A stretch of 48,588 nucleotides of DNA from positions 1 to 48,588 of the forward strand of contig NZ_JAHLPU010000042.1 in assembly GCF_018918045.1 (NCBI RefSeq), read 5' to 3'. The translations under genes were made by a program, and so were the position numbers. Origin of the DNA: Pseudoflavonifractor sp. MSJ-30. GTDB lineage: Bacteria > Bacillota > Clostridia > Oscillospirales > Oscillospiraceae. Of this stretch, positions 42,810 through 48,588 are shown one piece after another. Below the pieces are notes generated by a model. It saw only the letters and a list, made by a program, of their open reading frames with translations, did not search any database and was not told where the DNA came from. Each line of letters opens with the position of its first letter. Positions within the stretch are counted from its first letter, which is position 1.

Positions 42810-43928
42810 ATGAACACACCCATTGATATTACCGGCATCACCTTGCACACCCCCCGCATGACCCTGCGGCCCTGGCGGGAGAGCGACCTGGAGGACTTTT
42901 ACGCCTACGCGAAAGTAGACGGCGTGGGCCAGATGGCCGGGTGGACGCCCCACAAGAGTATCGAAGAATCCCGGACCATTCTGAATAACTTTATCGCCCA
43001 TAAGAAGACCCTTGCCCTGGAGTATGAGGGCCACGTCATCGGCTCTTTGGGCATCGAGGAATATAACGAAGAACATTATCCGGAGCTTGCCTGGCTCCGT
43101 GGCCGGGAGCTGGGCTATGTGCTCTCCAAGGACTACTGGGGCCGTGGGCTGATGCCTGAGGCCGTGAAAGCCGTAACTGCCTATCTGTTTGACACCGCCG
43201 GATTGGACTTTCTTCTGGTAGGGCATTTTGATTGGAACCGTCAGTCTGCCCGGGTCATCCAAAAATGCGGCTTCCGGTATATCAAAAACTGTAACTATGA
43301 GACCCGGTACGGCACCGTTGAAAATTCTGAAGAATCCATTCTCTATAATCCCAAGGGCCGCCGTCTGCTGGCCCACAAGGGCAGCCAAACCATGGAAACG
43401 CCCCGTCTGCTCCTGCGCCGGGCAGAGGAAAGCGACGCGGAACCCATGTACCGCAACTGGGCTTCCAGCCCGGAGGTGACGAAATTTCTGACCTGGCCGC
43501 CCCATGCCAGCCTGAATGTTACAAAACAGGTTATAAACAGCTGGATCGATGAATGCTCCTCCCCGAAGAACTACAACTGGATGATCGTCCTCAAATCCCT
43601 GGGAGAACCCATTGGGAACATCACCGCCCGCCAAGTGGATGATAAAATCGGCTCCACCGAAATCGGCTACTGCATCGGGGAACACTGGTGGCACTGCGGC
43701 ATCATGTCCGAAGCCCTGGAGGCCGTTCTGGGTTTTCTCTTTGAGGAAGTGGGCTTCAACCGCATTGAGTCCCGCCACGACCCCCACAATCCCCACTCCG
43801 GTGATGTCATGCGCAAATGCGGCATGATCTACGAAGGCACCGCCCGGGAGGCGGACTGGAACAACCAGGGCCTGTGCGACACCGCACACTACGCGATCCT
43901 GCGCCGGGAATGGCTGGCCCGTCACTGA
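42810..43928 (+). CDS. Tandem GNAT acetyltransferase (RimJ/RimL type)
   Basis: 372 residues made of two RimJ-like GNAT domains in one chain: residues about 1-185 (TLRPWRESDLEDFYAYAK; LGYVLSKDYWGRGLMPEAVKAV; SARVIQKCGFRYI) and about 194-372 (LLLRRAEESDAEPMYRNW; IGYCIGEHWWHCGIMSEALEAV; SGDVMRKCGMIYEG). Both keep the acetyl-CoA-binding loop pattern, though the second replaces R-x-x-G-x-G/A with WHCGIM. Acts on an amino group of unknown target (protein N-terminus, antibiotic or metabolite). The fusion could be an ancient gene join, since single-domain forms are the norm. Confidence 0.85.
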   Translation: MNTPIDITGITLHTPRMTLRPWRESDLEDFYAYAKVDGVGQMAGWTPHKSIEESRTILNNFIAHKKTLALEYEGHVIGSLGIEEYNEEHYPELAWLRGRELGYVLSKDYWGRGLMPEAVKAVTAYLFDTAGLDFLLVGHFDWNRQSARVIQKCGFRYIKNCNYETRYGTVENSEESILYNPKGRRLLAHKGSQTMETPRLLLRRAEESDAEPMYRNWASSPEVTKFLTWPPHASLNVTKQVINSWIDECSSPKNYNWMIVLKSLGEPIGNITARQVDDKIGSTEIGYCIGEHWWHCGIMSEALEAVLGFLFEEVGFNRIESRHDPHNPHSGDVMRKCGMIYEGTAREADWNNQGLCDTAHYAILRREWLARH

Positions 43929-44024
43929 TTTGCCATGGAAAACCAGGAGAGCGGTTTCATATCCATGGCCAGAGGGGTGTATTGACTGCAGATTGCCTTT
44001 GCCTCTAATGTGGATATGGGCGTC

Positions 44025-44144
44025 CAAAATCCGGCGTTCTTCGGATTTCGCCTCACAACGGACACCCTGCCTTTGGCTAAGTCTTCCCGCTGCCGAGTGA
44101 CTTCGGGACTTTCACCCTGGAGAACGTGCGCTCATCGGGCGCAT
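44025..44144 (-). other. Possible group II intron domain I remnant
   Basis: No gene is supported between 43929 and 44207. On the minus strand the stretch reads from GCGCCCGATGAGCGCACG through GGTGAAAGTCCCGAAG and AGCCAAAGGCAGGGTGTCCG to GAGGCGAAATCCGAAGAACG, a succession that resembles the 5' domain I of bacterial group II introns. The GTGYG start, exon-binding sites and reverse transcriptase are not seen, so it would be a fragment. A lineage-specific intergenic repeat is the alternative. Confidence 0.35.
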
Positions 44145-44186
44145 CAAAAAATCAGGCTGTCGCATTCGTGCGACAGCCTGATTTAA
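44144..44186 (-). terminator. Terminator after the TlpA-type gene
   Basis: AAATCAGGCTGTCGCA pairs perfectly with TGCGACAGCCTGATTT over a 4-nt TTCG loop. The minus strand continues with a T-run, ending the redox operon 22 nt past its last gene. The plus side has a short AAC tail only. Confidence 0.9.
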
Positions 44187-44207
44187 CATACGTCTTCGGC
44201 AAATGAA

Positions 44208-45143
44208 TTAGTTCTGATCCAGTGCGGACTGAATTTGTTTCATTAGTTGCTCATAGTTGGATTGATCATTGATTCCACCCATGAACGGTTCGCCAATGAT
44301 ATTTCCGTCTTTATCTACAAGAACCGTTGTCGGGAACGCCATAATGTTTCCTGCATATTTTCCAACTGTCGAATCGGAATCGACAGTCAGGTTTTTGTAG
44401 GAAGCTCCCTGAGCCTTCAGAATTTCCTTCGCCTCTTTGATTCCATCCTGATTGTTATCTAATGTATCTGTATTGATACCAACAACTTCGCCGCCCATTT
44501 TCTTAATTTCATCATTTAATTCATTCAGTTTGGAAAGCTCTTCGACACAGGGCTTGCATCCGCTGAACCAGAAGTTTACAACCGTAACTTTATTTTGTGC
44601 GAAAAGGCTTTCATCTACATCGTTACCGTCCAGATCTTTCCCTTTGAAATCCTGGAACACACCTGCAGCGTCAGCTGAGTTGGAGGAGCTGCTGCCGGAA
44701 GAATCCGATGCGGCAATTTCTTTTTCAAGTTTCGCAATTTCCTCTTCAATGCCTCGAATTGTTTCAACGTCTTTACTCAGAGTTGCGTATTCTTCTTCGG
44801 AGAAGGAGTCTTTGTTTGATTCAATTATATTTGCAAGAAAGTCCGCATAGTTTTCATTCAAGGTATCATCGTCCATGTTCTTGCTCATGAAGCCAAATGC
44901 TTTGTTCCATGCATTTTGGTGATCCGCAAAGATCTGGTTCTCCTGTTGGTAGAGGTCGTCCAGCTTTTCTTTCGCCTCAGCCAAACTGCCTGAAGTTGCG
45001 GAAGCATCTTCCTGCCTCTGGCTTTCAGTTGCCGCGGAACCGGATGAAGTTCCGCACCCCGTGAACGCAAGAAGAATGAGAATGGCAAGAGATGCCGCGA
45101 TTGCTTTTTTCATTGCGTTTGCTCTGCTTGTTTTGCTTTTCAT
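44208..45143 (-). CDS. TlpA-type thioredoxin lipoprotein
   Basis: 311 residues. Signal peptide with lipobox LAFTGC (lipid-attached Cys30), a Ser-rich and coiled-coil region (about 45-150), then a TlpA/ResA-like thioredoxin domain (about 160-311) with the active site WFSGCKPCVEEL and the cis-Pro FPTTVLVDKDG. It sits outside the membrane and passes electrons to thiols. The start at 45143 has AAAGGAG upstream; two nearby in-frame ATGs lack one. Last gene of the redox module. Confidence 0.9.
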   Translation of the reverse strand: MKSKTSRANAMKKAIAASLAILILLAFTGCGTSSGSAATESQRQEDASATSGSLAEAKEKLDDLYQQENQIFADHQNAWNKAFGFMSKNMDDDTLNENYADFLANIIESNKDSFSEEEYATLSKDVETIRGIEEEIAKLEKEIAASDSSGSSSSNSADAAGVFQDFKGKDLDGNDVDESLFAQNKVTVVNFWFSGCKPCVEELSKLNELNDEIKKMGGEVVGINTDTLDNNQDGIKEAKEILKAQGASYKNLTVDSDSTVGKYAGNIMAFPTTVLVDKDGNIIGEPFMGGINDQSNYEQLMKQIQSALDQN

Positions 45144-45185
45144 GATTTTTAATCTCCTTTTGAATCGTTTTAACTTCATTTTCGC

Positions 45186-46076
45186 TTACTTTTTGTCAGC
45201 CTGTTTCCTGCTTGAAAATCCGTAATGATAGCAGATTGCGTTTGTAGGACAGGCCTTCATACATGCTCCACATCGAATACACTCCGGGTGATTTGGTGTG
45301 TCTACTACATTTACATCCATTTTGCATGCACGGCTGCATTTCTGACAGCCAACACATTTTTCAGAATCTACCCTGATTTTAAGAAAAGATACTTTGTTAA
45401 ACAGCGAGTAGATGGCGCCAAGTGGGCAGATCCACTTACAGAATGGACGGTAAAACAGAATGCTCAGGATGATTACAAGCACAAGGATTGTAAACTTAAA
45501 CGTAAATAAGTGTCCGAGTGCCCCACGGATCCCCGAATTAGCAAGTGACAGTGGAATTGCGCCCTCAAGTACGCCTTGTGGGCATATGTATTTGCAGAAG
45601 AATGGATCTCCCATACCCAGCGAATTGGTTGCAAGTGCCGGAAGTAGTATAACAAAAACGACCAGAATCGCGTATTTCAGATACCGCAGGGGTTTTAGCT
45701 TCGCGGTAGACAGTTTCTTACCGGGAATTTTATGCAGCAGATCCTGAAACCATCCAAACGGGCAGAGAAAACCGCAGATAAATCGTCCTAACAGAACGCC
45801 CAGCAAGATAAAGAATCCGGTGATATAGTAGGTGAACTTGAATTTGGATGAACCGACTACGGCCTGGAAAGCCCCAATCGGGCAGGCGCCTGTGGCAGCC
45901 GGACAAGAGTAGCAGTTCAGCCCGGGGACACATATTGTTTTTACCTTTCCCTGATAAAGTTTCCCCTTAAACAGATTAGGAATATGAGGATTGGTCAGCA
46001 GTGTTGCAGCTGCCTGAAACCATCCGCGGAAGCGAACCAGGAAATTCTTGTTTGATTTCTTATCCAATTCCGACAC
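45186..46076 (-). CDS. Polyferredoxin-like 4Fe-4S membrane protein (NapH/CcdA-partner type)
   Basis: 296 residues, about four membrane helices. Cysteine clusters: CVPGLNCYSCPAATGACP near the N-terminus, FICGFLCPFGW and CKYICPQG and FCKWICPLG in membrane-flanking loops, then a two-cluster ferredoxin domain CVGCQKCSRACKMDV and CIRCGACMKACP. The fold carries electrons across or within the membrane. It starts with GTG, overlapping the CXXC peptide gene by 17 nt. Together with the TlpA lipoprotein it forms an electron path to the cell surface. Confidence 0.9.
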   Translation of the reverse strand: MSELDKKSNKNFLVRFRGWFQAAATLLTNPHIPNLFKGKLYQGKVKTICVPGLNCYSCPAATGACPIGAFQAVVGSSKFKFTYYITGFFILLGVLLGRFICGFLCPFGWFQDLLHKIPGKKLSTAKLKPLRYLKYAILVVFVILLPALATNSLGMGDPFFCKYICPQGVLEGAIPLSLANSGIRGALGHLFTFKFTILVLVIILSILFYRPFCKWICPLGAIYSLFNKVSFLKIRVDSEKCVGCQKCSRACKMDVNVVDTPNHPECIRCGACMKACPTNAICYHYGFSSRKQADKK

Positions 46077-46200
46077 ACTCCATACATAGTTTTATTGCCT
46101 TACTGAGTACAACCGCAGCTTCTCCGCGAAAAATGCCAACAAGGAAAAATATAAAACCAGCTGCAAGTAGGATAATCTGTGCCGCTTTTTCTGATTTCAT
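46060..46200 (-). CDS. 46-residue CXXC membrane peptide, CD1871A family
   Basis: A short gene: MKSEKAAQIILLAAGFIFFL (one membrane helix), a middle GIFRGEAAVVLSKAI, and the C-terminal CMECVGIG with the C-x-x-C pair. I recognise it as the CD1871A family of CXXC-motif peptides, named after Clostridioides difficile, where it lies in a conjugative transposon. Such peptides sit upstream of polyferredoxin and TlpA genes. AAGGGG-like sequence precedes the start; the stop falls inside the next gene. Confidence 0.8.
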   Translation of the reverse strand: MKSEKAAQIILLAAGFIFFLVGIFRGEAAVVLSKAIKLCMECVGIG

Positions 46201-46213
46201 CAAGATACCCCTT

Positions 46214-46231
46214 GTTACCGTAAATAGTAAC
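46214..46231. promoter_or_regulatory. GTTAC-N8-GTAAC inverted repeat
   Basis: An 18-bp dyad (GTTAC at 46214-46218, GTAAC at 46227-46231) lies just upstream of the CXXC peptide gene and ahead of the divergent two-component genes. It has the size of a response regulator operator, but only one copy and imperfect halves are seen. Confidence 0.3.
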
Positions 46232-46266
46232 TGCTCCTTTCGTTTTTTTTGCCCGAAGTCGGCCTA

Positions 46267-46295
46267 TTGACCGCTCGATGGTTGTATTATATAAT
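46267..46295 (+). promoter_or_regulatory. Promoter of the two-component genes
   Basis: -35 TTGACC (46267-46272), 17-nt spacer, -10 TATAAT (46290-46295), 43 nt ahead of the TTG start. The TTATATAA core is self-complementary, so a divergent start for the redox genes could share the region. Confidence 0.8.
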
Positions 46296-46338
46296 ATGGG
46301 GTGTAAATTCCCTGTTAAGAAAATGGAGAAAAAACAAA

Positions 46339-47019
46339 TTGAGATTATTAATTGTTGAAGACGAGAAAAAATTATGTGAAATGATTGCGAAAAGTCTGCA
46401 CCTGGCAGGTTATGAAGTGGATATGTGTAATGACGGAGAGCAAGCACTGGATATGATCTATGCGGAACTGTACGACCTGATCGTGCTTGATCTCAATCTG
46501 CCCGGGTTGGATGGGATGGAGATTCTGCGGGAACTTCGCAAAGAAAACGAAGAGACAAAAGTATTAATCCTGTCCGCGAGAAGCCAGATTGCGGATAAGG
46601 TAGAGGGACTGGATTCCGGCGCAAATGATTATATGGAAAAACCATTTCATCTGGAGGAGCTGGAAGCTCGCGTGAGAAGCCTGACGAGGAGAAAATTTGT
46701 ACAAAAAAACATCTGCCTGAAATGTGGAAATCTTCGATTTGATACGAGAGAAAGGGTTGCGTATGCAAAAGATAATCCGGTTGCGTTGACGAGAAAAGAA
46801 AATGGAATTTTAGAATATCTCCTCTTAAATCAAGGAAGACCGGTCAGTCAGGAAGAACTGATTGAGCATGTCTGGGATTCTTCTGTGGACAGTTTTAGCG
46901 GTTCAATCCGGGTGCATATGTCTTCTTTGAGAAAAAAATTAAAAGCAGGACTCGGATATGATCCAATCGTAAACAAAATCGGCGAGGGCTATAAGATAGG
47001 AGGAGATAGCAAAGCATGA
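46339..47019 (+). CDS. OmpR/PhoB-type response regulator
   Basis: 226 residues. Receiver domain 1-120 with acidic pocket VEDEKK, phospho-acceptor Asp51 (LIVLDLNLPG) and the conserved KPF; winged-helix DNA-binding domain from about 130 (ALTRKENGILEYLL, SGSIRVHMSSLRKKL, IGEGYKI). The start is TTG at 46339: GGAG sits 10 nt upstream and the protein begins RLLIVEDE in register with the family; the open frame continues upstream without it. Overlaps the kinase gene by 4 nt. Confidence 0.92.
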   Translation: MRLLIVEDEKKLCEMIAKSLHLAGYEVDMCNDGEQALDMIYAELYDLIVLDLNLPGLDGMEILRELRKENEETKVLILSARSQIADKVEGLDSGANDYMEKPFHLEELEARVRSLTRRKFVQKNICLKCGNLRFDTRERVAYAKDNPVALTRKENGILEYLLLNQGRPVSQEELIEHVWDSSVDSFSGSIRVHMSSLRKKLKAGLGYDPIVNKIGEGYKIGGDSKA

Positions 47020-48188
47020 AAAAAATATCACTCCAATGGAAATTAACACTTCTTACTACAGTGTTGATTACAATATTATGCGGATTTCTTACCTTTTTCC
47101 TATATAAAAACGGAGTCTATTATTTCGATACGCTTCAGGAGTCTGTCACGGAGCAGGGCGCAGCGCCGGAAGCGCTGTACATTGATATTCCGGATGATGC
47201 GTGGGATGACTTTGTGGCACAGTTTTCCATGAAGGTTTATAACTCTAAATCAGATTATAGAAGCAGAAGCCTTCTGATTACTGTTATTGTAGCGCTGATT
47301 GGCGGCGCAGCGACATATTTTATCAGTGGACGGGCCTTGAAACCACTCCGGGAATTTTCAGAGACAGTGGAAAAGGTTCAGGCACAGAACCTGACAGATT
47401 ATACAATCGAAGAGAATAAGATTGCAGAGCTGGACAGACTTCGCAAATCTTTCAATAAAATGCTTATGCGGCTTTCAGTATCATTTGAGACGCAGCGTCA
47501 GTTTACGGGAAATGCGGCACATGAGTTACGTACTCCGCTGGCATTAATCCAGGCACAACTGGATCTATACCATGCAGCAGAACATCCGGAGAGTACAACA
47601 GCGGCAGAAGAGACAATTCAGATGGTAACGGAGCAGAATGAACGTCTTAGCAAGTTGGTCAGAACGCTTTTGGATATGAGTGAATTACAGACAGTGGCGC
47701 GAAATGACAGAATTGAGCTCCATGGTCTGATTGAGGAAGTGCTGACAGATTTGGAACCGCTGGCACAGGAAAAAAACATTGAATTGATACAGAAATCACA
47801 TAGGGGAGGAGAAAAGGCAGATGAAGAATTATTCTTGACAGGGAGTGATATTCTGATTTACAGAATGCTATATAATCTTGTGGAAAATGCCATTAAATAT
47901 AATCAAAAAGATGGAACCGTTACGGTATCTGCAATAAAGGAGAAGAACGAAGTTGTTCTAACAGTTTCCGACACAGGAAACGGAATTGATGAAGCATTCA
48001 GAAAGCAGATCTTTGAACCGTTCTTCCGTATAGATAAGTCAAGAAGCCGGGAACTTGGCGGTGTGGGGCTTGGACTTACAATGGTACGAGAAGTTGTACG
48101 GGTTCATGACGGTACGATTGAAGTTTATGCAAATAAGAATAAGGGGACGACATTCGAAGTGAAAATGCGTTTAGGGGCGGAAAAATAA
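47016..48188 (+). CDS. Sensor histidine kinase
   Basis: 390 residues. Two membrane helices (about 9-30 and 85-104) flank a ~55-residue extracytoplasmic sensor rich in acidic residues with no cysteine; then HAMP (105-158), the H-box GNAAHELRTPLA with His169, and an HATPase domain with N-box LVENAIKYNQ, DTGNGID and GGVGLGLTMV. The divergent position to the redox genes suggests it senses redox or thiol state or a metabolite and controls them; that is inference. Confidence 0.93.
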   Translation: MKKISLQWKLTLLTTVLITILCGFLTFFLYKNGVYYFDTLQESVTEQGAAPEALYIDIPDDAWDDFVAQFSMKVYNSKSDYRSRSLLITVIVALIGGAATYFISGRALKPLREFSETVEKVQAQNLTDYTIEENKIAELDRLRKSFNKMLMRLSVSFETQRQFTGNAAHELRTPLALIQAQLDLYHAAEHPESTTAAEETIQMVTEQNERLSKLVRTLLDMSELQTVARNDRIELHGLIEEVLTDLEPLAQEKNIELIQKSHRGGEKADEELFLTGSDILIYRMLYNLVENAIKYNQKDGTVTVSAIKEKNEVVLTVSDTGNGIDEAFRKQIFEPFFRIDKSRSRELGGVGLGLTMVREVVRVHDGTIEVYANKNKGTTFEVKMRLGAEK

Positions 48189-48224
48189 GTATATCGATAA
48201 GCGCTCAATAATCACCCGCCAATA

Positions 48225-48253
48225 AAACACCGCCCGAAATTCGGACGGTGTTT
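48225..48253 (+). terminator. Hairpin after the histidine kinase gene
   Basis: AAACACCG (48225-48232) pairs with CGGTGTTT (48246-48253), with CCCGAAATTCGGA between that also folds. It is 37 nt past the stop codon. The T-tract after it is short, so it may be a weak terminator. Confidence 0.65.
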
Positions 48254-48325
48254 GCTCAGAAGCCATTTTTCACCCAAATGCCCCAAAACGGCCTTGCTTC
48301 AATCATGCCCAAAAGTTAGAAAAAT

Positions 48326-48350
48326 CCCGGTATTCAAAGCGAATACCGGG
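48326..48350 (-). terminator. Hairpin with minus-strand T-run
   Basis: CCCGGTATTC and GAATACCGGG are perfect complements around a 5-nt loop. On the minus strand it is followed by ATTTTTCT, so it looks like the terminator of something transcribed leftward from the structured element at 48362-48471. Confidence 0.6.
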
Positions 48351-48361
48351 TATTTCTCTGG

Positions 48362-48471
48362 CTCCCCCTGTATGGTAAAGATGGACTCGCTTTGCTGCGG
48401 CAAAGCCCACGGCGGTTGCAACACTCCGGTGGAGTGTTGCTAAGAGCCGCCTTTCGAGTCCAACAGGGGGG
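48362..48471 (-). other. Strongly structured three-way-junction element
   Basis: Four exact complementarities nest as a three-way junction: CCCCCTGT (48364-48371) with ACAGGGGG (48463-48470); TGGACTCG (48382-48389) with CGAGTCCA (48455-48462); CTTTGC/GCAAAG (48390-48405) forming one arm; and GGCGG/CCGCC with inner GCAACACTCC/GGAGTGTTGC (48411-48451, GGT loop) forming the other. A terminator-like hairpin sits at its left. No gene is supported here. It could be a structured RNA or a dispersed repeat. Confidence 0.55.
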
Positions 48472-48510
48472 AAATACAGATTACCAAATTTATGGGCACA
48501 CAAAAAACAG

Positions 48511-48571
48511 AGGGGCTGTTAGAAAACTCCCCCTATCAGCACAGTAGCCAGTGCCACCCGGCACTGGCTAC
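48511..48571. mobile_element. Possible insertion sequence end or repeat
   Basis: AGGGGCTGTTAGAAAACTCCCCCT resembles the terminal inverted repeats of IS families such as IS1182 in general form, and is followed at 48544-48571 by a perfect 12-bp hairpin (GTAGCCAGTGCC with GGCACTGGCTAC, ACCC loop). No transposase is in view before the window ends, so this is tentative. Confidence 0.25.
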
Positions 48572-48588
48572 AAAAAGTATTAAGAAAC

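Noticed and set aside
42663..44027. A 454-codon open frame on the minus strand
   Set aside because: It is antisense to the double GNAT gene and crosses both divergent promoters; no ribosome binding site or motif supports it.

Overview
The window reads as chromosome of a Gram-positive, probably gut-derived member of class Clostridia, most likely an Oscillospirales (Ruminococcaceae/Oscillospiraceae-type) bacterium. The evidence is the Firmicutes-type S10-spc-alpha ribosomal superoperon with zinc-type S14, a KOW protein after map, a Cys4-lid adenylate kinase, PrkC with PASTA repeats, CdaA/CdaR, a RemA-like protein, class A RNase P RNA, and intergenic repeats of a kind I associate with this order. 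No species can be named from the sequence alone. Most of the window is moderately GC-rich; the last ~4.4 kb is clearly more AT-rich.

Layout. (1) 155-16111, minus strand: one long ribosomal superoperon from rpsJ (S10) to rplQ (L17), including secY, adk, map, a KOW protein, infA, the 37-residue L36 (rpmJ), and rpoA. It starts at a near-consensus promoter (16083-16111) followed by a ~265-nt structured leader and ends at a terminator (155-188). An unusual palindromic insert separates the S14 and S8 genes. (2) 16112-16597: a gene-free stretch of repeats with a 26-bp perfect palindrome. (3) 16598-31222, minus strand: housekeeping genes for c-di-AMP (cdaA, cdaR), yicC, remA-like, gmk, rpoZ, priA, def, fmt, rsmB, rlmN, then the phosphatase/kinase pair prpC-prkC and rsgA. 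(4) 31381-35389, minus: murD-ispD-ispF, then a DUF3343 gene and a cysteine desulfurase behind a hairpin that covers their ribosome binding site. (5) 35395-35836, plus: rnpB with its own consensus promoter and terminator. (6) 35849-38175, minus: an ECF sigma factor and its presumed membrane anti-sigma partner; divergent from it is a DAHP synthase gene (plus). (7) 39509-42643, minus: a four-gene cassette of unrecognised proteins (helical protein, TerB-like protein, glycine-rich membrane protein, small helical protein) with one strong promoter, divergent from a double-GNAT acetyltransferase with a perfect consensus promoter. (8) 43929-48588: a possible group II intron remnant, then an AT-rich, probably acquired module: a 46-residue CXXC membrane peptide, a polyferredoxin, a TlpA-type thioredoxin lipoprotein, and a divergent two-component system. 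The window closes with a strongly structured three-way-junction element and what may be the tip of an insertion sequence.

How it fits together: regions 1-5 are core growth functions (translation, N-terminal Met processing, rRNA modification, ribosome assembly, envelope precursor and isoprenoid synthesis, c-di-AMP and Ser/Thr kinase signalling). Regions 6-8 are accessory. The best candidates for an undescribed system are the four-gene TerB/glycine-rich cassette, the redox module with its own two-component system, and the three-way-junction RNA/repeat at the right edge.
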